Below are positions 18,849 through 27,484 of a DNA stretch of 64,000 nucleotides, one piece after another. The position numbers and the translations under genes are program-made. The notes under the pieces are model-generated. The model ran no database searches. It was given only the letters and a program-made list of their open reading frames with translations, and had not been told where the DNA came from. This DNA is from Pasteurellaceae bacterium RH1A (GTDB taxonomy: Bacteria > Pseudomonadota > Gammaproteobacteria > Enterobacterales > Pasteurellaceae), in the NCBI GenBank assembly GCA_012221805.1, contig CP015195.1:248001-312000 (forward strand), given 5' to 3'. Numbering within the stretch: position 1 is the first letter of the stretch; every line of letters begins with the position of its first letter.

Positions 18849-19529
18849 TTAACACCAATATTTATCAATTTCCGCCCGAATGGCTTCAGCCGTCTGTTTA
18901 CCCTTTTCACCCACTAGGGCACGGCCAGCAATAAAGGCCTTGGCGTTTTTAATTTCCTTGAAGAGGTGGATGTCTTCAGGCACGATACCGCCGGTAATGG
19001 AAAGCTCTAAGCCGAGGACTGAAAGCTGTTTCATCAGATCCACATCTTCAGCCGTCCAGCCCTTGCCCGCTAATTCTGCATCACGGGAACGATGGTAGAT
19101 GGCTTGTTTTACGCCTAATTCCACCCATTCCTTGGCATCTTTTTCAACAGTCCAGTTGCCGTAGATTTCGATTTGGATCTCTTTTTTCACCTTGAGTTCT
19201 GGGTGAGCAGCGTTGAAGTCATCCGCGACTTTCTTGCAAGCCGCTTTGGTGGCTGGATGGGCAGCAGCAGAGACGGTCAACCAGTCAGCACCGGCTTCAA
19301 AGGCCATTTTGGCCAGGATTGCACCGCCATCGGTAGTCTTAAGGTCACAAACAATGATGTGGTTTGGGTGAAGGGCGCGTAGGGTTGAAACCGCTTTCAT
19401 GCCCTCGGCACAGGCTAAGATTGTACCGCATTCGATGATTTCTACTACGCTTTCAGCCTGTTTAGCGTCAGCAACGGCTTTTTCTAAACTTAAAGAATCA
19501 AGGGCGATTTGGAGGAGGGGTTTTGACAT
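18849..19529 (-). CDS. ulaD: 3-keto-L-gulonate-6-phosphate decarboxylase UlaD
   Basis: UlaD decarboxylates 3-keto-L-gulonate 6-phosphate to L-xylulose 5-phosphate in anaerobic ascorbate breakdown. The 226-residue TIM-barrel protein belongs to the OMP decarboxylase superfamily. The metal and catalytic residues D11, E33, D62, K64 and D67 sit in the expected motifs (IALDS, IECG, CDLKTTDGG). The phosphate-binding end has SITGGIVPEDI and AFIAGRALV. It is the last gene of the leftward ula transcript, separated from ulaC by a 270-base gap that contains two nested repeat elements. The ATG at 19529 is preceded by AAAAGGAAT. The long gap raises doubt about how well transcription continues from ulaC. 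Confidence 0.97.
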   Translation of the reverse strand: MSKPLLQIALDSLSLEKAVADAKQAESVVEIIECGTILACAEGMKAVSTLRALHPNHIIVCDLKTTDGGAILAKMAFEAGADWLTVSAAAHPATKAACKKVADDFNAAHPELKVKKEIQIEIYGNWTVEKDAKEWVELGVKQAIYHRSRDAELAGKGWTAEDVDLMKQLSVLGLELSITGGIVPEDIHLFKEIKNAKAFIAGRALVGEKGKQTAEAIRAEIDKYWC

Positions 19530-19565
19530 ATATTATTCCTTTTAAGATTGAAATTGGGTTGTACT

Positions 19566-19755
19566 GTTCCCCCCTTTGAAAAAGCAAGACTGTCAAGTCC
19601 TATTGTAGGGACGCATTGCATGCGTCCGTTGCGATATAAAAATCACAGATAAAATAGAATTTATTTCGTTTACGGACGCATGCAATGCGTCCCTACCAAT
19701 CACATTGAATTTATTATTTAGAACTTGACAGCCCTGCTTTTTCAAAGAGGGGAAC
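19566..19755. repeat. TTTGAAAAAG-family inverted-repeat element in the ula operon
   Basis: The ends are about 33-bp inverted repeats: GTTCCCCCCTTTGAAAAAGC with a following ACTGTCAAGT on the left, and the mirror ACTTGACAGC ... CTTTTTCAAAGAGGGGAAC on the right. It lies between ulaC and ulaD and contains another element (19605-19696). No gene lies inside. Confidence 0.7.
19605..19696. repeat. 92-bp GTAGGGACGCATTGC mini-element, nested copy
   Basis: A perfect 23-bp terminal inverted repeat begins GTAGGGACGCATTGCATGCG, and each end is itself a hairpin (GGACGCAT-TGC-ATGCGTCC). It is closely related to the copy at 55483-55576: the inner ends share TTGCGATAT and TTCGTTT, in opposite orientation. It is probably a MITE. 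Confidence 0.75.
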
Positions 19756-19799
19756 TTATGTGCGTAAAATCAGTTCGTGCATTTACGCTGGGTTTGATC

Positions 19800-20267
19800 T
19801 TAATTCAGCGCTGCATCAATCACCGCATAAACGTCTTCAGCAGTATTGCAATGGCGGATCTTGTCTAAATCGACACCGGTATCGCTATCAGGGTCGTCTA
19901 ATACTTGGGTGATTTCCATTAAACCTTGCATATGTTGGTCAGAGTCGCTGCCTGCAAGGGTGAGAAGCACGGAAACAGGTTCATCTTCGCCATCGAAATA
20001 AACCGGTTCTTTGAGGGTAACTAAAGCGAAGGAGGTTTTAATTACCCCTTCTTCTGGGCGGGCGTGCGGCATGGCCAGGCCTGGGGCCAGAATGATGTAA
20101 GGGCCTAATTCTTCGACCTTGCTGATGATATTGTCGTAGTAACGTGGCTCAATGGTGCCGGCCTCAATAAGGAGATCTGTACCTAATTTTACGGCTTCCT
20201 TCCAGTTAGCGGCAGTTTGGTTGAGGCGGATGGAGTTGTTTTCGATAAGAGATTGTTTGAGGTTCAT
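19800..20267 (-). CDS. ulaC: PTS ascorbate transporter subunit EIIA
   Basis: UlaC passes phosphate from HPr to the ascorbate EIIB. It has 155 residues, with the phosphorylated histidine H68 in LAMPHARPEEG, the standard motif of the mannitol/fructose-type EIIA fold. The N-terminal LNQTAANWKEAVKLGTDLL is also typical. It lies between the EIICB gene and ulaD on the minus strand, so the order is ulaAB-ulaC-ulaD, as in other Pasteurellaceae and enterobacteria except for the fusion upstream. Start ATG 20267. Both flanking gaps carry repeat elements. Confidence 0.96.
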   Translation of the reverse strand: MNLKQSLIENNSIRLNQTAANWKEAVKLGTDLLIEAGTIEPRYYDNIISKVEELGPYIILAPGLAMPHARPEEGVIKTSFALVTLKEPVYFDGEDEPVSVLLTLAGSDSDQHMQGLMEITQVLDDPDSDTGVDLDKIRHCNTAEDVYAVIDAALN

Positions 20268-20291
20268 ACTGCGTCCTTAAAATTGAAATCC

Positions 20292-20353
20292 AGATAGAAA
20301 CAAGGCATACCTTGTCCGTTTGGGTGCGGGCAGGGCATACCCTGTCCCTATCT
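20292..20353. repeat. Paired-hairpin repeat between ulaAB and ulaC
   Basis: AGATAGAAACAAGGCATACC and its mirror, ending GGGCATACCCTGTCCCTATC, form an inverted pair (AGATAG...CTATCT). Each arm also folds alone (CAAGGCATACCTTG and CAGGGCATACCCTG). It is a third repeat family, distinct from the others in the window. Confidence 0.6.
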
Positions 20354-20364
20354 AGAAAATTAAA

Positions 20365-22152
20365 TTATGCGTGTTGATGTTTTTCAATCAGGGCAACCAG
20401 TTCATCACCGAAGGAGTTCGGGTTTAGCATATTTTGTACGCCTAATACTGATTTACCTTCGCCCACTTCAATTTCGCCTGCTAGGTGTTTAGACGAAACG
20501 ATAATGTCCACTTCGCTTAATTTACCCTTGTAGTCAGTCACGGCACAAGAGTCCATGACATTTGGGATACCACGTTTGTCTAGGTAGCCCTTAATTTTCA
20601 TTTTCATCATCATAGATGAGCCTTGGCCTGAACCGCACACTGCAAGAATGCGGATTGGTTTTAGGCCCGCTTGGGCTGCTTGTACAGGTGCAGCTTCTTG
20701 TGCTGGAGCTTCAGGTGCTTCATCTAAACCATAACCGTCCATTTGTTCAAGGGTTTTGCCAGCGGCAGCCGCTGTGGCTTCATCGGCACATAATTGACGG
20801 CCTGCGAAGAACATATAAACCATTGAAAGGGCCAAGATAACGAAGAAGAAGCCAGGGATGCTGATGATACCTTGTAGGACTGGTGGGAAGAAGAGGGCCC
20901 AGTCAGCCATACCCATCCAGCCATTAAAGACGGTACCTTGGCTTTCAAGCATTTGGATAACCCAAGCAGAGCCTAACACTTCAATCATCCCCATCACGAA
21001 ACAGATCTTCATCACAGCCTTCCAGCCACCGAATTGGTTGGCAAAGACACCGATAGTGGCGTTAGAGAAGAACATTGGGATAAAGCCCGGGATGATGAGG
21101 ATTGGTGAGCTAAAGCCGAGGAGGAGACCAACCGCCACGAATTGACCAATTGCACCCCACATGAAACCAAATACCATGGCATTTGGGGAGAAGGCGTAGA
21201 TGGCCGCACAGTCAATGGCCAATACAGAGTTTGGAATGAGACGTTCAGAAATACCCTTGAAGGCTTCAGAAAGCTCGGCCACGAACATCCGTACACCGGT
21301 AACGATGATTTGGATGGCTACCGCAAATTTGAGACCCATTTCAAGAATGTACATAAACCAGTGGGTCTTGCCTGCCATTTGTTGCAGGTTATCTAAACCG
21401 AAAGATAGGAGGATAATGCCAAAGAAGATGGTCATCACAAGGGCAGTAGCTGAGATACTGTCGTGGAAGATATGTAACCATTTTGGTAGGTTCATATGGT
21501 CAACAGAGTCTTTTTTGTCACCGAGTTTCGGGGCAAGTTTGACTGCAATCCAAGAGGCGATTTGTTGTTGGTGGCCGATAGAGAAGCCTGCACCGCCTGT
21601 TACCGCTTGAGTTGGTTTGTACATGATGTTGGAAGAAATACCCCAGTAAAGGGCCATCAGTACCGCGGTATAAATCACAGTTTCCCACATACTTGCACCG
21701 ATAATCATATAGAAAACCGCCACAAGGCCAGCTTGTTGGAACATGATGTGGCCGGTGAGCATAATGGTACGCACACCGGTAATCCGTCTAAATACCACTA
21801 AAAGGATATTTAAGAAGAGGGCAAGAATGACGGCATAACCCACCCAGGCATAGTTATCTGCCATGGTTTGAATGGTAGCCTGCATACTGGTGTAGGGGTC
21901 AATTACCGCACCGGTAAGGTTGTGGTATTTGGATAAGCCTTCAATGACCGGTTTGAAGTTAGAAACTAAGAAACCAGAACCGGCCTGCACGATAAAGAAA
22001 CCTACGATGGTCTTGATCGTGCCTTTGATAATGGTGGTGGTATCTTTTTTAAGGAGAATGTAGCCCAAGCAGGCAACAATACCTAGTAAGAAGGGGGCTT
22101 TTGACAAGACTTGATTGTTAAAGCCTAAGAAGAGTTCGTATAGCATTTCCAT
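20365..22152 (-). CDS. ulaA: PTS ascorbate transporter, fused EIIC and EIIB subunits
   Basis: Takes up L-ascorbate and releases it as ascorbate 6-phosphate. In E. coli UlaA (EIIC, about 465 residues) and UlaB (EIIB, about 100) are separate; here they form one 595-residue protein. Residues 1-450 are the membrane EIIC domain, with the family stretches [19 protein letters not shown] and [20 protein letters not shown]. An Ala/Pro/Gln-rich linker (about 465-498) follows. The EIIB domain then has the phosphorylated cysteine C506 in [14 protein letters not shown]. Such fusions are known in Pasteurellaceae. Start ATG 22152 is preceded by AGAGG. It is the first gene of the leftward ula transcript, divergent from ulaG, with a CRP site and UlaR-like repeats in between. 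Confidence 0.95.
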   Translation of the reverse strand: MEMLYELFLGFNNQVLSKAPFLLGIVACLGYILLKKDTTTIIKGTIKTIVGFFIVQAGSGFLVSNFKPVIEGLSKYHNLTGAVIDPYTSMQATIQTMADNYAWVGYAVILALFLNILLVVFRRITGVRTIMLTGHIMFQQAGLVAVFYMIIGASMWETVIYTAVLMALYWGISSNIMYKPTQAVTGGAGFSIGHQQQIASWIAVKLAPKLGDKKDSVDHMNLPKWLHIFHDSISATALVMTIFFGIILLSFGLDNLQQMAGKTHWFMYILEMGLKFAVAIQIIVTGVRMFVAELSEAFKGISERLIPNSVLAIDCAAIYAFSPNAMVFGFMWGAIGQFVAVGLLLGFSSPILIIPGFIPMFFSNATIGVFANQFGGWKAVMKICFVMGMIEVLGSAWVIQMLESQGTVFNGWMGMADWALFFPPVLQGIISIPGFFFVILALSMVYMFFAGRQLCADEATAAAAGKTLEQMDGYGLDEAPEAPAQEAAPVQAAQAGLKPIRILAVCGSGQGSSMMMKMKIKGYLDKRGIPNVMDSCAVTDYKGKLSEVDIIVSSKHLAGEIEVGEGKSVLGVQNMLNPNSFGDELVALIEKHQHA

Positions 22153-22223
22153 AGAAAGCCTCTATATATTGGAGTGAATGAAAAAAAGCATTAGGTTGTA
22201 TGACCCAATCCTAGTCGTTGAGA

Positions 22224-22285
22224 ATGATATACAACAGTCAAAGATGGAAAAAGATGTTTTGTGATTATTTGTGATGGTGATCACA
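22224..22285 (-). promoter_or_regulatory. ulaA promoter with perfect CRP site and UlaR-like repeats
   Basis: TGTGATGGTGATCACA (22270-22285) is a perfect CRP consensus. The only good -10 (TATCAT on the minus strand, plus 22224-22229) would start transcription near 22217, placing the CRP centre at about -60.5, the classic class I position. TGTGATTATT-TGTGATGG (within 22257-22277) is a 10-base direct repeat overlapping the CRP site and matching the repeats near ulaG. Confidence 0.65.
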
Positions 22286-22439
22286 TTTTTAAGTGGAAAT
22301 TTACAAAACTCCTCTATTGCTAGAGGAAGATCCATATAAAAACACAAGATTGATAGATGTTTTTAATGATGGTTCAAGGGTTTATTCAAGCGGTCGAAAA
22401 ATTGAAAAAATTGACAAAAAAGGGGATGGAATGAAAAAA

Positions 22440-22514
22440 GTTAGACCTAGATCACAATTTTACAAAAAAGTGTTTTACAAAAAGATATGATTGTTTATGA
22501 TTGTTTGTGATTGT
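22440..22514 (+). promoter_or_regulatory. ulaG promoter with CRP-like site and tandem UlaR operator repeats
   Basis: A CRP-like site TTAGACCTAGATCACA (22440-22455) lies about 60 bases before a start predicted from TTTACA (22474-22479) and TATGAT (22496-22501). Three direct copies of TGATTGTTT at 10-base spacing cover 22489-22515 and overlap the -10 and start. A DeoR-family repressor such as UlaR would block here. The -35/-10 spacing is 16 bases, one short of ideal. Confidence 0.55.
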
Positions 22515-22572
22515 TTTGGCTGGGTAAGCCAACCCCTTTCTATCTTATTTTTAACGCTTAAAGGAGCGAACA

Positions 22573-23664
22573 ATGAGCAAAATTCAAGAAATCACCCGTG
22601 AAAGTTGGATCCTATCAACCTTTCCAGAATGGGGCACTTGGTTAAACGAAGAAATCGAAAACGAAGTCGTGCCAGAAGGCAACTTTGCCATGTGGTGGTT
22701 GGGTTGTGTCGGTGTTTGGATTAAGACCCCAGCAGGCGCCAACATTTGTATGGATCTCTGGTGTGGCCGTGGCAAAAGCACCAAGAAGGTAAAAGACATG
22801 GTACGGGGCCACCAAATGGCCAATATGGCGGGTGTGCGTAAACTGCAACCTAACCTCCGTGCCCAGCCAATGGTGCTTGACCCATTTGCCATTAACCAAG
22901 TGGACTTCATTCTTGCTTCCCACTATCACAGCGACCATATTGATGTAAACGTGGCTGCCGCTATTGTCAATAACCCAAATCTTGACCATGTTAAATTCGT
23001 AGGCCCATGGCACTGTGCTGAACTCTGGAAAAAATGGGGCGTGCCAGAAGAGCGTATCATCGTGGTTAAACCTGGCGATGTGGTTACTCTCAAGGATGTA
23101 GAAATCCACGCCCTAGACTCCTTTGACCGTACCTGCTTAGTGACCCTGCCAGTTGAAGGGGCAGAAGAAAACGGCGGCGAATTAGCAGGCCTTTGCCCAT
23201 CTGATGAAGAAATGGGTCGCAAAGCAGTGAACTATGTCTTTAAAACCCCAGGTGGTACCATTTACCACGGGGCAGACTCCCACTACTCTATCCAATTCGC
23301 CAAACATGGTAAACAATTCGATATTGATGTCGCCCTTAATAACTACGGCGAAAACCCAGTAGGTATTGCAGATAAGATGACATCTGTCGATCTACTCCGT
23401 ATGGCAGAATGCTTGCGTGCGAAAGTCATTATTCCAGTCCATCACGATATTTGGACCAACTTTATGGCCAGCACCCAAGAGATCATTGAATTGTGGCGGA
23501 TGCGTAAAGACCGTCTTCAATACAAATTCCATCCATTTATTTGGGAAGTGGGTGGCAAATATGTTTATCCACGCGATAAGGACTTAATTGAATACCACCA
23601 TCCACGTGGTTTTGATGATTGTTTTGAACAAGAACCAAACATTCAATTTAAATCTATGTTATAG
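22573..23664 (+). CDS. ulaG: L-ascorbate-6-phosphate lactonase UlaG
   Basis: UlaG opens the lactone ring of L-ascorbate 6-phosphate, giving 3-keto-L-gulonate 6-phosphate. The 363-residue protein has the metallo-beta-lactamase fold. The metal motif HYHSDHID lies at residues 117-124, and further ligand histidines occur in the downstream segments [11 protein letters not shown] and IPVHHDIW. It is close to E. coli UlaG in length and sequence. Start ATG 22573 follows AAAGGAGCG. It is transcribed divergently from the ula permease genes, with a terminator after it, so it is mainly monocistronic, followed by its regulator ulaR. Confidence 0.97.
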   Translation: MSKIQEITRESWILSTFPEWGTWLNEEIENEVVPEGNFAMWWLGCVGVWIKTPAGANICMDLWCGRGKSTKKVKDMVRGHQMANMAGVRKLQPNLRAQPMVLDPFAINQVDFILASHYHSDHIDVNVAAAIVNNPNLDHVKFVGPWHCAELWKKWGVPEERIIVVKPGDVVTLKDVEIHALDSFDRTCLVTLPVEGAEENGGELAGLCPSDEEMGRKAVNYVFKTPGGTIYHGADSHYSIQFAKHGKQFDIDVALNNYGENPVGIADKMTSVDLLRMAECLRAKVIIPVHHDIWTNFMASTQEIIELWRMRKDRLQYKFHPFIWEVGGKYVYPRDKDLIEYHHPRGFDDCFEQEPNIQFKSML

Positions 23665-23670
23665 TTGTTT

Positions 23671-23706
23671 TGCTCTCCCTAAGCCTTTTGGGGAGAGCTT
23701 TTCTCT
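23671..23706 (+). terminator. ulaG terminator
   Basis: GCTCTCCC/GGGAGAGC (23672-23679 and 23691-23698) is followed by TTTTCTC. Confidence 0.8.
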
Positions 23707-23771
23707 AAGAGGCTGCGGGCAAGGTTGAGCAGTCTTTTTCTGTTTTTATAAGATAAACTGGGCGAATAATA

Positions 23772-24542
23772 ATGAATGAAAACTATCGTCACCAACAACT
23801 ACTGGAGCTGGTTAATCAGCAAAAAAGAATATCCACGGCCGATATTATTCGTGCCTTAGCCGTTTCCCCTGCCACGGCCCGCCGGGACATCAACAAACTC
23901 GATGAAATGGGCCTCTTAAAGAAGGTACGTAACGGGGCGGAGGCCTTGGATGCCAATTCCCTGTTAAATTCTAAGAAGCTAGAAAAAAAACAGGTTCTCC
24001 AGCGTCAAATCAATAATTTAGACGAAAAATCCCGTATTGCGGAAGCCGCAGCCAAATTGTGTGAAGACGATAGCAGTATTATTTTAACCTGTGGTTCCAC
24101 CATGCTTTTATTAAGCAATTTCCTTTGTGGACGAAATTTGCAGGTAATTACCAATTATCTCCCGCTTGCTAATAATTTAATTGAGCAAGATCATCAAAAT
24201 GTGGTGATTATGGGTGGCCAATATAATAAAAATCAAGCCATTATGCTGTCGATCAACAGTGAAAAAACCGAATATGCCGCTAATATTATGTTTACCTCTG
24301 GTAAAGGCCTGACGGCAGAAGGTCTTTATAAGAATGATATTTTAATCGCTAACTCTGAACAGCATATGATTGAAAAGGTGGATAAACTGGTGGTTTTGCT
24401 AGACAGCACCAAGCTAGGCAAGCGAGTTGGTATGCTCTTTAGCGAATTGGCTAAAATTGATGTCTTAATTACGGGAAAAGAAGCTGATCCTGAAATTGTG
24501 CAGCAATTGAGGGATAAGGGATTGAAGGTGATTTTGGCCTAA
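23772..24542 (+). CDS. ulaR: DeoR-family transcriptional regulator UlaR
   Basis: Represses the ula genes; in E. coli the inducer is L-ascorbate 6-phosphate. The 256-residue protein has the N-terminal DeoR helix-turn-helix (residues about 5-57, with LAVSPATARRDINKLDEMGL), followed by the sugar-phosphate-sensing domain. That domain carries the usual DeoR motifs ILTCGSTMLLLSNFL and a C-terminal VVLLDSTKLGKRVG. Its position directly after ulaG, with the ula genes on both sides, makes UlaR the natural call. Likely operators are the TGATTGTTT repeats before ulaG and ulaA. Start ATG 23772. The repeat element carrying a DUF559 frame follows at once. Confidence 0.93.
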   Translation: MNENYRHQQLLELVNQQKRISTADIIRALAVSPATARRDINKLDEMGLLKKVRNGAEALDANSLLNSKKLEKKQVLQRQINNLDEKSRIAEAAAKLCEDDSSIILTCGSTMLLLSNFLCGRNLQVITNYLPLANNLIEQDHQNVVIMGGQYNKNQAIMLSINSEKTEYAANIMFTSGKGLTAEGLYKNDILIANSEQHMIEKVDKLVVLLDSTKLGKRVGMLFSELAKIDVLITGKEADPEIVQQLRDKGLKVILA

Positions 24543-24543
24543 A

Positions 24544-25011
24544 ATCCCCCTTTGAAAAAGGGGGGCTAGGGGGATTTAGCTAACTAAAAGGATCTAAAAC
24601 ATCATGGAACCTTATTTAAGCCAACTAAAGGAAAACTTCCGCTCTCTTAGAAATGAAATGACGAAAGAAGAGCAACTTTTATGGGATAAATTGCGAAGAA
24701 AGCAAATACTTGGCATGCAATTTTATCGCCAAAAACCTATTCTTAATTATATTGTGGATTTTTATTTCCCCAAAGCAAGGTTAGTTATTGAGTTAGATGG
24801 TGGCCAGCATTACGAACCATAACATCAAATAAAAGATAAATTACGAGATCAGGCATTACAAAATTTAGGTTTAACCGTTTTTCGGTTTAATAATTATGAG
24901 ATATTGAGTAATCTGGATAATATATTGGAGATGATTTATCAGTATCTTAGTCGTTTTGAAAATAGTTAGATAGCTAAATCCCCCTAGCCCCCCTTTTTCA
25001 AAGGGGGGAAT
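24544..25011. mobile_element. Terminal-inverted-repeat element carrying a DUF559 gene
   Basis: The left end (24544-24586) and right end (24963-25011) are about 40-bp inverted repeats. Both contain CCCTTTGAAAAAGGGGGG followed by CTAGGGGGATTTAGCTA. Between them is a single gene, a DUF559 endonuclease-like frame whose natural stop lies in the right repeat. No transposase is present. The same terminal repeats, without a gene, occur at 49903-50036 and at the edges of 19566-19755. The element sits between ulaR and ulaE. Confidence 0.65.
24604..24969 (+). pseudogene. DUF559 endonuclease-like protein with an in-frame TAA
   Basis: From ATG 24604 the frame reads MEPYLSQLKENFRSLRNEMT, with the family motifs LLWDKLRRKQILGMQFYRQK and IVDFYFPKARLVIELDGGQH. 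This is the PD-(D/E)XK-like core of DUF559 proteins related to very-short-patch repair endonucleases. A TAA at 24820-24822 stops it after HYEP. The same frame continues with KDKLRDQALQNLGLTVFRFN up to the stop at 24967-24969, giving the normal full length of about 121 codons. One G-to-T change (GAA to TAA) would explain the break. Catalytic-core residues precede the stop. Terminal inverted repeats enclose it. Cellular role unknown. Confidence 0.8.
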
Positions 25012-25070
25012 ATAAAAAGGATGGGAGGGTATTTAGTTAATAAAAAAACAACCTCACCCAAGGATCTCCT

Positions 25071-25931
25071 ATGAGAAAACACAAACTCGGTATTTATGAA
25101 AAGGCTCTGCCAAAAAACATCAGTTGGCAGGATAGACTCTCCATCGCCAAGGCCTGTGGCTTTGATTTTGTAGAAATGTCGGTGGACGAAACGGACGAGC
25201 GTTTGGCCCGCTTGGATTGGTCTAAAAAAGAACGGCTTAAATTGGTCAAAGCCATCGTCAATACAGGTGTGACCATTCCTTCCATGTGCCTGTCTGGCCA
25301 TCGTCGCTTCCCTTTTGGCTCCCGTGATGAAGCCACCCGCCAAAAGGCCTACGAAATTATGGAAAAGGCCATTCAATTTGCCGTAGATACGGGCATTCGC
25401 ACTATTCAACTGGCCGGCTATGACGTTTATTACGAAGAGCAGGACGAGGGCACCATTCAACGCTTCCAAGAGGGTTTGGAATGGGCTGTTGAGTTGGCGG
25501 CAAGCAACCAAGTGACCCTGGCCGTGGAAATTATGGACACCCAATTTATGAGTTCTATCACCCGCTGGAAGAAATGGGATGAGCTTCTGCGTAACCCATG
25601 GTTTACCGTTTATCCTGATGTCGGTAATGTCTCAGCCTGGAATGACAATGTGGCCGAAGAATTTGCCCTCGGCATGGACAAAATCTCGGCCATTCACCTT
25701 AAAGACACCTATAAAGTGACTGACACCTGCCCAGGCCAATTCCGGGATGTGCCATTTGGGGAAGGCTGTGTGGATTTCAAAGCTTTCTTTGAAACCCTGG
25801 CTAAACTCAATTATCGTGGGGCATTTTTAATTGAAATGTGGACAGAAAAAGCCGAAGAGCCGATTGCCGAAATCATCAAGGCTCGCCGTTGGATTGAAGA
25901 ACAAATGAAAGCTGGAGGATTCCAATGTTAA
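25071..25931 (+). CDS. ulaE: L-ribulose-5-phosphate 3-epimerase UlaE
   Basis: UlaE converts L-xylulose 5-phosphate to L-ribulose 5-phosphate. The 286-residue TIM-barrel protein (E. coli 284) has the expected metal-ligand glutamates and histidines in [34 protein letters not shown] and LIEMWTE. Start ATG 25071 lies after AAGGATCTCCT. It overlaps ulaF by seven bases, so the two are translationally coupled and form a separate rightward pair after the DUF559 element. No promoter of their own was recognised, so expression may depend on readthrough from ulaR or on sequence within the element. Confidence 0.97.
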   Translation: MRKHKLGIYEKALPKNISWQDRLSIAKACGFDFVEMSVDETDERLARLDWSKKERLKLVKAIVNTGVTIPSMCLSGHRRFPFGSRDEATRQKAYEIMEKAIQFAVDTGIRTIQLAGYDVYYEEQDEGTIQRFQEGLEWAVELAASNQVTLAVEIMDTQFMSSITRWKKWDELLRNPWFTVYPDVGNVSAWNDNVAEEFALGMDKISAIHLKDTYKVTDTCPGQFRDVPFGEGCVDFKAFFETLAKLNYRGAFLIEMWTEKAEEPIAEIIKARRWIEEQMKAGGFQC

Positions 25932-26617
25932 AAGAACTAAGAGAACGGGTACTCAAGGCCAATCTTGAGCTGCCAAAATATGGCCTAGTGACCTTTACCT
26001 GGGGCAATGTGAGCGAAATCGACCCTGAAACCCGCTTGGTGGCCATTAAGCCATCCGGCGTAGAATATGATGTGATGACCGCCGACGACATCGTGATTGT
26101 CGATTTAGACGGCAACCGAGTATGGGGCGATAAGAAACCTTCATCTGACACCCCAACTCATTTAGAGCTCTACCGCCAGTTCCCAAACATCGGCGGCGTG
26201 GTGCATACCCACTCCCGCCATGCGGTGGGCTGGGCCCAGGCGGGTGAAGATATTTTGGCCCTTGGCACTACCCAGGGCGACTACTTCTACGGCTCTGTGC
26301 CCTGCACCCGTAAAATGACCCCTGAAGAAATTGCAGGCGAGTATGAATTGGAAACCGGCCGAGTGATTGTGGAAACCTTCCGTAAACGCAATATTGACCC
26401 AAATATGGTGCCGGGCGTGCTGGTTCACTCCCACGGGCCTTTCACCTGGGGTAAGAATGGCCACGATGCGGTGCATAATTCGGTGGTGCTTGAAGAAGTG
26501 GCCTATATGAACTTCTGCTCCAAACTCATTCGTCCAAATGTGCAATCTATGCAGCAAGAACTGCTCGACAAGCACTATCTGCGCAAGCATGGTAAGAATG
26601 CCTATTATGGCCAGTAG
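25925..26617 (+). CDS. ulaF: L-ribulose-5-phosphate 4-epimerase UlaF
   Basis: UlaF converts L-ribulose 5-phosphate to D-xylulose 5-phosphate, which enters the pentose phosphate pathway. This completes the ascorbate route. The 230-residue class II aldolase-type protein has zinc ligands H94 and H96 in [10 protein letters not shown], the active-site aspartate D75 in [11 protein letters not shown], and a third ligand histidine in [17 protein letters not shown] Shine-Dalgarno lies inside the end of ulaE, and the ATG (25925) overlaps the ulaE stop. It could equally be named araD or sgbE by similarity, but the ula context decides. Confidence 0.95.
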   Translation: MLKELRERVLKANLELPKYGLVTFTWGNVSEIDPETRLVAIKPSGVEYDVMTADDIVIVDLDGNRVWGDKKPSSDTPTHLELYRQFPNIGGVVHTHSRHAVGWAQAGEDILALGTTQGDYFYGSVPCTRKMTPEEIAGEYELETGRVIVETFRKRNIDPNMVPGVLVHSHGPFTWGKNGHDAVHNSVVLEEVAYMNFCSKLIRPNVQSMQQELLDKHYLRKHGKNAYYGQ

Positions 26618-26637
26618 GCTGAATGGTATTTGAAAAA

Positions 26638-26696
26638 GATAGCGCCAGCGTCCTCGCTGGTGCTTCTTTTATGCTAGCCTGGAGGCAGGCACCATC
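26638..26696. repeat. REPIN-like paired hairpin, copy 1 (degraded right half)
   Basis: GATAGCGCCAGCG-TCCT-CGCTGGTGC forms the first hairpin. The second half (AGCCTGGAGGCAGGCACCATC) has lost stem pairing. It lies after ulaF. Confidence 0.7.
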
Positions 26697-26701
26697 TACC
26701 T

Positions 26702-27319
26702 CTATAAGGTTTTAAGCTCCAATTTTCCCCCAAACCTCTGCCCCAATACTTTCCCAAAGTCCTCGATCTCATCTGGCTTAATCCCCAAAACCAAGTCAAT
26801 CTTCTCCCCAAAGGCTTGTTCTTCAAGCTCAATCTGCCATTCTTGGAACAGGTGTTGTAAGGGTTGAAACTGATCGTAGTCGCACTGCAAGCGGTAGGAT
26901 TTTCGCAAGATTTTGCAAATTTTCTCCACCTGTTTTAAGGCTTCTTTGACCCCGTTGCCGTAGGCCCGTACCAGGCCTCCAGTGCCGAGTAGTATTCCGC
27001 CATAGTAACGCACTACCACAACACTGACCTCACCCAAGCCACTGCCCAAGAGGTAAGAGAGCATGGGCTTACCTGCCGTGCCGGAGGGTTCGCCGTCGTC
27101 GGAAAAACCGTATTGTTGGCTATCTTGGGGCGAGCCGGCCACCGTTGCCCAGCAGTGGTGGCGGGCGGTGGGGTGGAGAGTCTTGATTTCAGCCCAAAAG
27201 GCCTTGGCCTCTTCTAAACCCTGGGTGGGGCGGAGGTAGGTAATAAAGCGGCTTTTCTTGATTTCTTCTTCAAAAACCACCTGGGCTTGGGGATAAGGTA
27301 TTCCATAATAAGAGCACAA
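26702..27319 (-). CDS. yigZ: YigZ/IMPACT family protein
   Basis: A 205-residue cytosolic protein of the UPF0029/IMPACT family, whose bacterial members are implicated in translation control but lack a firmly known reaction. The signature block KSRFITYL, then ARHHCWATVAG, GFSDDGEPSGTAGKPMLSYL and VVVVRYYGGILLGTGGLVRA, lies at about residues 23-120. The C-terminal DUF1949 domain follows. Length matches E. coli YigZ (204). Start ATG 27319 (MCSYYGIPYPQAQVVFEEEI) lacks a strong Shine-Dalgarno, and no better start is visible. It is convergent with ulaF and divergent from the TRAP-transporter binding protein. Confidence 0.92.
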   Translation of the reverse strand: MCSYYGIPYPQAQVVFEEEIKKSRFITYLRPTQGLEEAKAFWAEIKTLHPTARHHCWATVAGSPQDSQQYGFSDDGEPSGTAGKPMLSYLLGSGLGEVSVVVVRYYGGILLGTGGLVRAYGNGVKEALKQVEKICKILRKSYRLQCDYDQFQPLQHLFQEWQIELEEQAFGEKIDLVLGIKPDEIEDFGKVLGQRFGGKLELKTL

Positions 27320-27484
27320 TAGACAAAAAGGGCGAAAATCATACCCTAAATGGGCCTAGGCAGGCAAAAATCTGGGGCAAAGTGTGAGCTACTTAACATT
27401 TTCATAACAAAAATATTGAGTTGAGGCCTGGCTTGGTATATCTTCAGAGCGTTATTTGACACAACACTACTGTAGGAAACCATT

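Noticed and set aside
22293-22490. 65-residue frame in the ulaA-ulaG control region
   Set aside because: It has no Shine-Dalgarno, overlaps CRP and operator sites, and has no recognisable protein pattern.
24820-24822. Possible selenocysteine in DUF559 or the excalibur gene
   Set aside because: Both stops are TAA; selenocysteine uses TGA and no SECIS-like hairpin was seen.
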